Positions 11,399-20,985 of a stretch of DNA of 64,000 bases are shown in pieces. Position 1 is the first letter of the stretch. Each line of letters opens with the position of its first letter. Below the pieces are notes generated by a model. The model saw only the letters and a list, made by a program, of their open reading frames with translations, searched no databases and had not been told where the DNA came from. The stretch lies in assembly GCA_028671895.1 (NCBI GenBank), contig CM053810.1:62311501-62375500 (forward strand), read 5' to 3'. The stretch comes from Oenanthe sinensis (lineage: Eukaryota; Streptophyta; Magnoliopsida; Apiales; Apiaceae). The position numbers were made by a program, and so were the translations under genes.

Positions 11399-12059
11399 CT
11401 ATTCAGCCTTATCCTCTCACTTTTTTCTTCGTCAATCACTCTCTTGCAAGTTTGATTTATTGTGGAATATGTTTTCCCGTTAGTATGTCGACTTGCCGAG
11501 ACATGAGGGCAATGTTCATAATACGGGCTCCATTTTTTTTTTGATAAGTAGCTAATAAATTAAAAAATATCTATAACTCTATTATTTAACTGTTCATGTA
11601 AATATATCTTTATTCTCTAAATGTCTATTTATTTTGTCTATTTATTATTTATTTTTTTAAGTCAACTTCATAAAAATAAATACTATCTCCTTAAAATGTA
11701 CTCCAACTTATAATATTCTGTTATTATTTTACTAATTTTTATATATTATAAATGATATATTATTCATAAATTATCTAAATAGATAATAATCTATAAATTA
11801 AAATTATGTTTTACCTGTATAAGTGATAAAATACTTAAAAATAATTTTTTTGATAAATCAAACATGTACATAGAGGCTACACAATTTAGTAAATTTAGCG
11901 ACAAATTTGACACAAAAAATATACAAAATAAATGTATTTATAATTTAGTAATTATATTTTAATATTTTATATAATATATTTATGAGTTTTTATAAAATTA
12001 TATATATATATAGATATAAATATAGAGTCTTGAGATTATAATCCGCACAAACAAATATA
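11399..12059. other. AT-rich spacer, nothing recognised
   Basis: No coding region, RNA gene or clear repeat seen on either strand. Confidence 0.6.
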
Positions 12060-12064
12060 AGACC

Positions 12065-12360
12065 TGTTATAATATGAACATAATTATGATTATCAAATAG
12101 TCAATAGTCTTAAGTAGTAAATATGATCTCTAAAATTACAGCTTATGGAACTTGTCCCAATACACGGCTATGTTAACATCCAGCTAGTATTCATACTCAC
12201 GCGGGGTCCATGAATTGGGCTATAAATAGATTGTACTACTTACATTTGTAGCAGAGATAAAAAAGTAATAAGAATTGATTGTTAGTTTTGCTTCTCTTCA
12301 ATACAGTCTTTTTCTTCTTGTTATAATATAAATAGTATTAGTTATATTTATTTTACAACA
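12065..12360 (+). repeat. 5' LTR of the complete copia element
   Basis: Begins TGTTATAATATG and ends TTTTACAACA. A TATA box (TATAAATA) is at 12221-12228 after a GGGC string, so R should begin near 12250. The terminal 10 bases TGTTATAATA recur internally near 12320. Confidence 0.95.
12221..12228 (+). promoter_or_regulatory. TATA box in the 5' LTR
   Basis: TATAAATA in an otherwise mixed-composition stretch, at the position expected for the LTR promoter. The identical copy in the 3' LTR is at 17793-17800. Confidence 0.75.
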
Positions 12361-12374
12361 CGTTATCAGCACGA
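12361..12374 (+). other. Primer binding site complementary to the anticodon arm of tRNA-Ile
   Basis: CGTTATCAGCACGA directly follows the LTR. It matches 13 of 14 bases of the strand complementary to the tRNA-Ile(AAT) anticodon arm (25151-25164 in this window). The one difference is opposite tRNA position 34, and the match ends at position 26. This implies a cleaved 5' half-tRNA primer ending at about nucleotide 40, like the initiator-Met half-tRNA used by Drosophila copia. It is not the usual CCA-end site. Confidence 0.75.
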
Positions 12375-12379
12375 GTCTC

Positions 12380-12770
12380 TGCCCGAGCAAGTTTTATTCA
12401 CAGAAGAGATATTATCCAAGAAATTTTATTTACGAAGAAGATATTGACAAAGGAGGTGTTGTCCGAGTAAGCTTTATTTACGAAGGAGGTATTTGCCAAA
12501 TAAGTTCTATTTAACAAAAGAGGTATGCTTTAACTTTATTTATTTTATTTTATAAATAACCGTTATAATTGTTCTCGTTATTATTTTATATTACTCTTAA
12601 ATATTTATATATATTACAATTGCTATGCTTTTAATATTATTAGTCACAAGTTTATAGTTGGCTATGTCGTAGTAATTTTATAAATTTTATTGTATGTACT
12701 TGATTAATTATTTATGTTTTAACATGCATATTATTATATCATGTTTTAAATATTTATTTTGTAAATCAGA
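12380..12770 (+). promoter_or_regulatory. Leader with direct repeats and a possible leader intron
   Basis: About 12383-12521 contains three imperfect copies of a roughly 45-base unit built around TTTATTTACGAAG and GGAGGTRTT, possibly an RNA packaging or structural region. A GAG/GTATGC donor at 12523 and an AATCAG acceptor at 12769 bound an AT-rich 247-base segment ending one base before the gag ATG. Splicing here is plausible but unproven. Confidence 0.4.
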
Positions 12771-13808
12771 ATGGCGAATCTTGCAAAATTAGAGTTTGTT
12801 GCTTTGGATGTTTCTGGGGATAATTATCTGTCTTGGGTGCTTGATGCTGAATTACATCTGAGTGCAAATGGGTTAAAAGACACTATAGAAACAGGAAAAA
12901 CTCCAACTACTGAACAAAATGCAAAATCTATTATCTTCCTTAGGCACCACATTCATACAGACTTAAAATCTGAATACCTAACTGTCAAAAACCCACTCAC
13001 CCTCTGGAATAATCTTAAAGACAGATTTGATCATCAAAAACTTGTTTATTTACCCTCAGCCCGATATGATTGGATTAATCTAAGGTTCCAAGATTTTAAA
13101 TCTGTTTCTGAATATAATTCTGTGTTATTCAAAACAAGTTCAAAATTAATTTTGTGCGGTGAGAAAATTACTGATGCTGAAATGATTGAAAAGACCCTCT
13201 CAACCTTCCACCCCAACACTATAATTCTAGCACAACAATATAGGCAGCGCAATTTCACAAAGTATAGCGAGTTGATATCTCTCCTTCTTGTAGCTGAAAA
13301 GAATAATGAGTTGTTAATGAAAAATCATCAGATTCGTCCCACAGGCTCTGCCCAGTTACCTGAAGTACATAACACGTCATTCCAGAAGAATGAACGTGGG
13401 AAAGGGCATAGAGGAGGACGAGGTTATGGGCGAAACCGCGGACGTGGAAATTTTCGTGGACGGTTTCGAAATCAGTATCATTCTGGTCACCTGAAGTGGC
13501 AACGCGATGGTTACAACAACTATGGCCACCAGAAGTGGCAACATGAAGTGTCAAATAAAAGGAAGGCACCACAAGAAGGAGATACTAGAGATATTTGCCA
13601 TAGGTGTGGGGCTGAGGGACATTGGGCACGTACTTGTCGTACTCCTAAACATCTTGTTGAACTCTACCAATCCTCCAAAAGGCTTAATGGAAAAAGGGTG
13701 GAAACAAACTTAGCTGACTATAATCAAAATATAGAAAATGTACCAACCAACGAGACCTCAATCAAATTAGACACTGGTGTTAATCTTTATTATGATTTAG
13801 ATGGCTAG
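12771..13808 (+). CDS. gag: Copia Gag (complete element)
   Basis: 345 residues. The first 180 or so match the gag-polypeptide domain of copia elements (GDNYLSWVLDAELHL near the start). Residues about 205-235 are an RGG-like basic tract likely to bind RNA. A CCHC zinc knuckle (CHRCGAEGHWARTC) lies at residues 276-289. The frame ends in TAG at 13806-13808, 126 bases before the pol ATG and in the same frame. Around residues 240-265 the repeats HLKWQ and HQKWQ come from the nucleotide motif CC(T/A)GAAGTGGCAA, which reappears in pol. It should form the particle and package element RNA in the cytoplasm. Confidence 0.93.
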   Translation: MANLAKLEFVALDVSGDNYLSWVLDAELHLSANGLKDTIETGKTPTTEQNAKSIIFLRHHIHTDLKSEYLTVKNPLTLWNNLKDRFDHQKLVYLPSARYDWINLRFQDFKSVSEYNSVLFKTSSKLILCGEKITDAEMIEKTLSTFHPNTIILAQQYRQRNFTKYSELISLLLVAEKNNELLMKNHQIRPTGSAQLPEVHNTSFQKNERGKGHRGGRGYGRNRGRGNFRGRFRNQYHSGHLKWQRDGYNNYGHQKWQHEVSNKRKAPQEGDTRDICHRCGAEGHWARTCRTPKHLVELYQSSKRLNGKRVETNLADYNQNIENVPTNETSIKLDTGVNLYYDLDG

Positions 13809-13934
13809 GTTTTATATGTACTTTCCTTATTTTCATGTACTTGTTTCATGTACTTGTTTTTATGTGCTTACTTTATGTACTAATTTTATCTGAATAAAAT
13901 CGTTGTTTACATATATACACAGCAAAAAAAAAAT

Positions 13935-16900
13935 ATGGGAGACATATGCATTGCTGACTGTGCGACCACTCACACTATTTTACAAAGTCCAGAATATTTC
14001 TCACAGTTGACTAAAACCAACTCACATGTTTGGACAATTTCGGGTACATCTAGTATAATAGAAGGTTTTGGGAAAGCCAGTTTTATCTTACCAAACGAGA
14101 CACAAATTCACATACAAAATGCCCTCTACTCTAGTAAATCCACTAGAAATCTTCTGAGTTTTAAAGATATCCGTCTTAATGGTTTTCATGTTGAAACTAC
14201 TAATAAGGATGAAAAAGAATATCTTCTTATCACTTCCACTATTTCAGGTCATAAGAAGATTTTAGAAAAACTACCCTCAATTTCCTCCGGATTATATACT
14301 ATGAAAATTAGAGTCATCGAATCTCACACAATCACCATTCCTAAAACTGTAGACCCAAAATCATTTATCCTTTGGCATGAAAGACTCGGTCATCCAGGAA
14401 TATCTATGATGCGTCGCATTATAGAGAATTCTACGGGACATCCCCTTAGAAATCAAAAGGTCATACCACGTGATGAACTTCCTTGTTCAGCATGTTCCTT
14501 GGGAAAACTAATTGTCCGACCATCCCCTGTGAAACTCCAAACCGAATCTCCAAAATTCTTAGAAAGAATCCAAGGTGATATTTGTGGTCCGATTCACCCA
14601 TCTTCTGGTCCATTTAGATATTTCATGGTTTTAGTTGATGCCTCAACTAGGTGGTCCCATGTCTGTCTACTTTCTACGCGAAATGTAGCCTTTGCAAGAT
14701 TACTAGCCCAAATAATCAAATTACGAGCCCAATTCCCTGATCATCCAATTAAATCAATTCGATTAGATAATGCTGCTGAATTTACATCCTCAACCTTCAA
14801 TGATTATTGTATGTCAGTAGGAATCTCAATCGAACACCCTGTGCCTCATGTACACACACAAAATGGTCTAGCGGAATCTTTAATTAAAAGACTTCAACTT
14901 ATTGCTCGTCCTTTATTATTAAGGGCTAAATTACCTACATCTGTTTGGGGTCATGCTATACTACACGCCGGTAATATAATCAGGATCAGACCATCTGCTT
15001 ATCATAAAGAATCTCCACACCAATTAGTTCTTGGACAAGTACCTGATATTTCTCACTTTAAATTTTTTGGTAGTGCGGTATATGTCCCTATAGCTCCACC
15101 ACAAAGAACAAAAATGGGACCTCAACGAAGAATTGGTATCTATGTTGGTTTTGATTCCCCATCTATCATTAGATATCTTGAACCCTTGACTGGTGATGTT
15201 TTTACTGCTCATTATGCTGATTGTCATTTTAATGAGTCTGTGTTCCCTTCACTAGGGGGAGATAAAGTTTTGCATAAATTAAATTCTGAATTATCGTGGC
15301 ATGCATCAGGATTGAATTCTATTGACCCACGTACTAATCAATGTGAAAATGAGGTCAAAAGAATTATTCATATGCAAAACATTGTTAATCAAATGCCAGA
15401 TGCTTTTAGTGATTCTAAACACATAATAAAATCACATATACCTGCTGTTAATGCTCCAGCGAGGGTTGAAATCCCTAAATATAAATCAATTTCTGAAGAA
15501 TTGGTTGATGATTCAAAGCCACGCCAGAAGCGTGGTAGACCTATTGGTGCAAAAGATATTGTGCCACGAAAACGGAAATTAATTGGACTTGCCCCTGAAG
15601 TGGCAAATGTTCCAGAAAATACCCCAGAAGTGGTATTACCTCCTGTAGAGGTTCGAGCCCCTGAAGTGGCTGTAACTAAAACCCCAGAAGTGGTATTGCC
15701 TCCAGAAGAGGATATTGCCCCTGAAGTGGCACATGCTTCTATAGAAGCAAATGTACCTGAAAATTATGAGATCTCAATAAGTTATGTACATAATGGGAAA
15801 TTGTTGGATCGTGGGAGTACTAAAATTGATGATGTATATGCTTTTTCCGTGGCATGTGATATTCTTGAAAACTCCGATCCTGAACCACAAAGTGTGGAAG
15901 AATGTCGACAAAGAGATGATTGGCCAAAATGGAAAGTTGCAATTCAGGAAGAATTGCAATCCTTGCGCAAGAGAAATGTTTTCGGACCTGCAGTCCAAAC
16001 ACCAGCTGGTATAGTCCCTGTGGGAAATAGATGGGTATTTGTAAGAAAACGAAATGAGAGAAATGAAATTGTGAGATATAAGGCTCGGTTGGTAGCCCAA
16101 GGATTCTCTCAAAGGCCTGGATTTGATTACCAGGAAACATACTCTCCTGTTATGGATGGAGTTACCTTTCGTTTTCTAATGGGTATGGCTTGTATGGAAA
16201 AACTAGAAACACGTCTCATGGACGTTGTGACAGCCTACCTGTATGGATCACTTGATAGTGATATTTATATGAAAATCCCTGAAGGATTAAAGTTAGAAGA
16301 AACTAAGCTTCGTCATTTATATTCTATTAAATTACAACGATCATTATATGGTTTAAAACAATCTGGTCGTATGTGGTATAACAGGCTTAGTGAATATTTA
16401 TTGAATTATGGGTATATTAATAATCAAGTGTGTCCATGTGTGTTTATTAAAAGGTCACAAACTGGTTTTGTTATTATTGCTGTATATGTTGATGATTTGA
16501 ATCTTGTTGGCACTTCTGAAGATATTACTAATGCTACTAACTATTTGAAAAATGAGTTTGAAATGAAGGATCTTGGAAAGACAAAATTTTGTTTAGGTAT
16601 ACAGGTGGAGCATCTACCTTCAGGAATATTTGTTCATCAGTCCACTTACACAGAAAAGGTTCTTGGTCGATTCTATATGGACAAATCTCATCCACTAACC
16701 ACACCAATGGTTGTCCGGTCACTTGAAGTTGAAAAAGATCCATTCCGTCCCAGAAAACCAGATGAAGATGTTCTTGGACCTGAATTTCCATATCTAAGTG
16801 CTATTGGTGCTCTCATGTATCTTGCAAACAACACTCGGCCTGATATTGCATTTGCTGTAAATCTACTAGCAAGGTTCAGTTCTAATCCAACTAAAAGGCA

Positions 16901-17504
16901 TTGGGATGGAATTAAACACATATTGAGATATCTTCGTGGGACAATTGATCTTGGACTATTATTTCCAAAAAATTCAAAATCACAGCTGATTGGATATACA
17001 GATGCTGGGTACAGGTCAGATCCTCACTTTGGACGATCACAGACAGGTTATTTATTTACATATTGTGGAACTGCTATTTCGTGGAAATCTATAAAGCAGA
17101 CTATGGCGGCAACTTCATCAAATCACGCAGAGTTATTGGCAATCCATGAAGCAAGTAGGGAATGTATTTGGTTGCGGTCTATTATTCAACATATCCGGGA
17201 ATCATGCGGATTATCAAATATCTCAGACAGTCCTACAGTTATGTTTGAAGATAATTCAGCCTACATTAAACAACTCAAGGAAGGATACATCAAAGGAGAT
17301 CGAACAAAGCACATCCTGCCAAAATTCTTCTATAGTCATGAGCTCCAACAAAATGGTGACATTGATATACAACAAATTCGCTCAAGTGAAAATCTGGCAG
17401 ATTTACTTACAAAGTCACTACCCACATCAACATTTGAAAAACTGCGGAATAATATTGGCATGCAGAGATTGAGAAACTTACTACAACAAGATGTCAAAGT
17501 GTGA
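13935..17504 (+). CDS. pol: Copia Pol: protease, integrase, reverse transcriptase, RNase H
   Basis: 1189 residues, uninterrupted. Protease active-site string DCATTHTI is at residues 8-15, close to the start codon, so the protease N-terminus is short or is supplied by read-through or splicing from gag. The pre-integrase zinc segment starts at FILWHERLGHPG (about 144) with CSACSLGK further on. The integrase core (about 210-370) contains GDICGP, RLDNAAEF and the HTQNGLAES string with the catalytic Glu. Residues about 550-620 are a repeated PEV-rich linker. Reverse transcriptase has the YVDD motif near 849, and RNase H has YTDAGY near 1020 and SNHAELLAI. The frame starts after an A10 run at 13924-13933. 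Confidence 0.95.
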   Translation: MGDICIADCATTHTILQSPEYFSQLTKTNSHVWTISGTSSIIEGFGKASFILPNETQIHIQNALYSSKSTRNLLSFKDIRLNGFHVETTNKDEKEYLLITSTISGHKKILEKLPSISSGLYTMKIRVIESHTITIPKTVDPKSFILWHERLGHPGISMMRRIIENSTGHPLRNQKVIPRDELPCSACSLGKLIVRPSPVKLQTESPKFLERIQGDICGPIHPSSGPFRYFMVLVDASTRWSHVCLLSTRNVAFARLLAQIIKLRAQFPDHPIKSIRLDNAAEFTSSTFNDYCMSVGISIEHPVPHVHTQNGLAESLIKRLQLIARPLLLRAKLPTSVWGHAILHAGNIIRIRPSAYHKESPHQLVLGQVPDISHFKFFGSAVYVPIAPPQRTKMGPQRRIGIYVGFDSPSIIRYLEPLTGDVFTAHYADCHFNESVFPSLGGDKVLHKLNSELSWHASGLNSIDPRTNQCENEVKRIIHMQNIVNQMPDAFSDSKHIIKSHIPAVNAPARVEIPKYKSISEELVDDSKPRQKRGRPIGAKDIVPRKRKLIGLAPEVANVPENTPEVVLPPVEVRAPEVAVTKTPEVVLPPEEDIAPEVAHASIEANVPENYEISISYVHNGKLLDRGSTKIDDVYAFSVACDILENSDPEPQSVEECRQRDDWPKWKVAIQEELQSLRKRNVFGPAVQTPAGIVPVGNRWVFVRKRNERNEIVRYKARLVAQGFSQRPGFDYQETYSPVMDGVTFRFLMGMACMEKLETRLMDVVTAYLYGSLDSDIYMKIPEGLKLEETKLRHLYSIKLQRSLYGLKQSGRMWYNRLSEYLLNYGYINNQVCPCVFIKRSQTGFVIIAVYVDDLNLVGTSEDITNATNYLKNEFEMKDLGKTKFCLGIQVEHLPSGIFVHQSTYTEKVLGRFYMDKSHPLTTPMVVRSLEVEKDPFRPRKPDEDVLGPEFPYLSAIGALMYLANNTRPDIAFAVNLLARFSSNPTKRHWDGIKHILRYLRGTIDLGLLFPKNSKSQLIGYTDAGYRSDPHFGRSQTGYLFTYCGTAISWKSIKQTMAATSSNHAELLAIHEASRECIWLRSIIQHIRESCGLSNISDSPTVMFEDNSAYIKQLKEGYIKGDRTKHILPKFFYSHELQQNGDIDIQQIRSSENLADLLTKSLPTSTFEKLRNNIGMQRLRNLLQQDVKV
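15594..15735 (+). repeat. Short tandem repeats in the integrase-RT linker of pol
   Basis: Five copies of CC(T/A)GAAGTGG encode alternating APEVA and TPEVVLPP units. The array is in frame, so it lengthens the linker without breaking pol. Confidence 0.7.
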
Positions 17505-17626
17505 GATATTTTATTCAGGGGGAGACTGTACTCTTTTTCCTTCGTCAAGGTTTTTATCCCATTGGGTTTTTCCTTGCAAGGTTTTAACGAGGCAGTCAAT
17601 CCTTGTAATGACTCGTATTTGACAAT

Positions 17627-17636
17627 CAAGGGGGAG
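17627..17636 (+). other. Polypurine tract
   Basis: CAAGGGGGAG abuts the 3' LTR at 17637. It would prime plus-strand synthesis. Confidence 0.85.
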
Positions 17637-17932
17637 TGTTATAATATGAACATAATTATGATTATCAAATAGTCAATAGTCTTAAGTAGTAAATATGATC
17701 TCTAAAATTACAGCTTATGGAACTTGTCCCAATACACGGCTATGTTAACATCCAGCTAGTATTCATACTCACGCGGGGTCCATGAATTGGGCTATAAATA
17801 GATTGTACTACTTACATTTGTAGCAGAGATAAAAAAGTAATAAGAATTGATTGTTAGTTTTGCTTCTCTTCAATACAGTCTTTTTCTTCTTGTTATAATA
17901 TAAATAGTATTAGTTATATTTATTTTACAACA
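17637..17932 (+). repeat. 3' LTR of the complete copia element
   Basis: 296 bp, reads the same as the 5' LTR over its full length. It is followed by target duplicate AGACC (17933-17937). Confidence 0.95.
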
Positions 17933-19754
17933 AGACCTTTGTTTTTAATTACTCTTTGTTGGGCCTCAGTATTGGACACTTATTCGTAAAGGCCCATACA
18001 AAAAAGGTCCAGGAAAGACCCGTGAACAATAAGACGAAGCAGCTCAGCGACAAAAAGGGTATCAGATACTTGTGCTGTGCATGAACAAAATACTCAACGT
18101 ACTTCCTCTATCTTAACTTCCACGGTCTAAACTGTTAGTTTTATTTATTAAATAAATTTTATAACATATATTCTTTTCTCTATTTAATAAAAATTTGTGA
18201 AGTATATTCCCAAGTCACTCTTATAAATTTGTATTTTCAATATTAATTATTACAAAATAAGATTCAATTTTATAATTAATAATAAAAAATAAAAATAAAA
18301 TATCATATTTAAGATTTTTTAACTTGTGTGGAGGGAGTATAAACTCCATTGCTTGTAAGATTAAGAGTCGACTTATTTATACCTATATGTATATGTGTAT
18401 GTAATAACTAATAAGTTAAAATAAAATTAAAAGATATCTTAAAGTCGGAGGTCGGAAAAGTTATTTTTCTAAATAATTTATTTTATTTGATAAAAATTAA
18501 TATCGTCATTTAACATTTTATTTATAAATTATATTTTCATTTTTATTATTATAATAACTCATAAAATACACCAAACAAACAAAAATAATTAAATTAATAC
18601 TAACTTTAACCCAAAAGTGACCATGTTTAAAAGGTCAGGTTTAGGTGAAACCGACTGCAGTCAGTCGGTTTTCAACAGTGACACGTGTGTTAGTCCCACT
18701 ATCACGTCAGTATTGTGGGGTCAACAATAGTCAACCGTGGTCAAGGCTAAACACGACCATTTTTTGCCAAAATCGACCACGTTTAACTCGATTACCTTTT
18801 TCAGTCGGGTTTAATTAAAATCGACCACCCTTTCTTTAAAATTAGAGCTATAAACGAACCGAACTCAGAAGAACTCTTAACGAACTCGAACAAAATCTTA
18901 ATGAACTGAACAATGTTCGATAATTTTATCGGACAAAATTTCTTATTCGAACTCGAGTTCAGTAATAATCAAACCGAACACGAATTATTCGCGAACATAG
19001 CGAACCGAACCGAACACGAACTGTTCGTGATTATATACATATTTATTAAAAAATTATTTTTAACTTTATTCAGTGTAAAAAATTGGTGACAGCTATTAAT
19101 TAAATATTTCTCACAAATATAATATTAATTTTAAATAATTATAAAAATAATTAAAATATAAATTATGAATAATAAATATATTATATATACATATAATATT
19201 ATAAATACCCTATTTTTATTGAACCGAACTCGAACTCGAACCGGACACGAATCGAACTCAAGTCGAATTTTGACAACCCGAATATTTTTATTTAAATATT
19301 TTATTGATTTTCTCAAAAGAGGAGGAATGAAATTTTTATATTTTATTCCAGTTGGATGCATTCCCATATTTTTATTTTTATTTTAAAAATTATTTTCGGT
19401 TCAGTGGGAGTGAGTTCGATTTAAAAATTTTATATTATTTTACTGATCGGGTCAATATTTCGAGTCGGAATTTTATTGGGGTGAAAATTTTATTTTGAGT
19501 AAATTATTTGAATATTTAAAATTTAGTATTTTTATATTTTTGAATATTCAAAATATTTAAATATTTTGGAAAGTTATACTTTTTTTATTCATTTTAAAAA
19601 TAAATATATATATTTCCCCCCAAAATATTCTTATAGAATTTTTGGGATTATTTAAAATTATTTAGAAATTAAACGTGTTATTAAAATGATTTCTAGAAAT
19701 ATGTTTTATAGTTTTTAAAAGCTTTTGAAAGTTAAAAAAAAGAAAAAGAAAAAG

Positions 19755-19755
<1 letters not shown>

Positions 19756-19827
<72 letters not shown>
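19756..19827. repeat. (TA)n microsatellite
   Basis: About 35 uninterrupted TA dinucleotides. The open frames that cross it are artefacts of the repeat. Confidence 0.95.
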
Positions 19828-19829
<2 letters not shown>

Positions 19830-20775
19830 TTACGCGTCAACCCATCCCCAAAATCATTTCACATAGCTCTCTCCCTTGTATTTTTTTTCCCAAACCCCCG
19901 CCTCTGCTGTTTCTCTAGGCCGCCCACATATGCAACCTCCTGAATCACGAGCTGCAACCCCACCTTGCTTTCTTGTTTATATGACAACCTCCTCTCTCTC
20001 TCTATCTCTGCGCTAAGGACGTATATGTATTTAAAAGTTTTAAAAATTCATTATTTACAAATTATGCATCCAATATTCGATATCTATATATATAAATGAC
20101 CAGCGTTTTAGGGCCTACGTATATGTATAATTTTGAATAAGTCCTGAAAATATTTTTTTCTGGGTAGATTTTCCTTTTTATGTTATTTAGGAGTATAGAA
20201 AAGGGATTTGATGATGATGATCAAGCTAGTAGACAATACGACATGTGTTTGTGCATGAGGATTAATTTCGAATTTTTCTGAGAATATTTTCCGGCCATCA
20301 AAAAAGACTCGTGGGTGTCCATAATTGATCTCACGGTAATGCTTTTAAGATCATGACTTGGCACTTGTAAATATTCGGGCATGTTAGTTTATATATATTA
20401 ATTTTATAATTTTTAGAGATTGTTTTTATATTACAGATAGTTACTTGTTAACCAGATTTTTGGGTTTTGATGACTGTGTTCTTTGGTTCCGGTAATTTTA
20501 TGTATATAAGTATAAATTATTTTGTTGGTTAAATTTGTTTACTTTATTTTAGTATAGTTAGATTGTATTATTTATGATTGATTTTGAGGGGCTGTGACCT
20601 CGGGATTGGTTAAATTTTATTTTTGTAATAGGATATTTATTTTAGATTTCAAGTATTATTTGATTAAAAATATATTTTTTAAATGTTTAATGGTTTAATT
20701 TGATAACGTCATCGATGATAGACGTTATAAGTTTTAAGGTATGAATTAGAATTGTTAGTTTTTAGTCCTTTTTGT

Positions 20776-20985
20776 TCGAGGATTAAATATTTATTTATAT
20801 TTGAGTCTTGAGGATTAATTGTTTATTTATATGTGAGTCTCGAGGATTAATTGTTTATTTATATTCGAGTCTCGAGAATTAATTGTTTATTTATATTCGA
20901 GTTTTGATGATTAATTGTTTATTTATATTCGTGTCTCGAGGATTAATTTTTGTTTAATATTCGAGTCTCGAGGGTTAATTGGTTG
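20776..20985. repeat. 32-bp tandem array, about 6.5 copies
   Basis: The unit GAGGATTAATTGTTTATTTA followed by TATTCGAGTCTC repeats head to tail with a few substitutions; the last copies are the most diverged. No coding potential. Confidence 0.9.

Larger units (their letters stand above)
12065..17932 (+). mobile_element. Complete Ty1/copia retrotransposon, 5868 bp, apparently very young
   Basis: Two 296-bp LTRs (12065-12360 and 17637-17932) read identically base for base when compared by eye. The 5-bp direct repeat AGACC flanks the element (12060-12064 and 17933-17937). Inside are a primer site at 12361, a leader with direct repeats, gag (12771-13808), pol (13935-17504) and a polypurine tract (17627-17636). 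Integrase precedes reverse transcriptase, the copia order. All catalytic motifs looked for are present and there are no frameshifts or premature stops within gag or pol. Identical LTRs imply recent insertion, so it may still be transpositionally competent. I cannot place it in a named lineage. Confidence 0.95.

Noticed and set aside
18102..18338. Another Stowaway MITE ending GGAGGGAG
   Set aside because: Right end fits, but the left end agrees too poorly to call an inverted repeat.
19725..19943. Reading frame crossing the (TA)n microsatellite
   Set aside because: Produced by the dinucleotide repeat (Ile-Tyr alternation).
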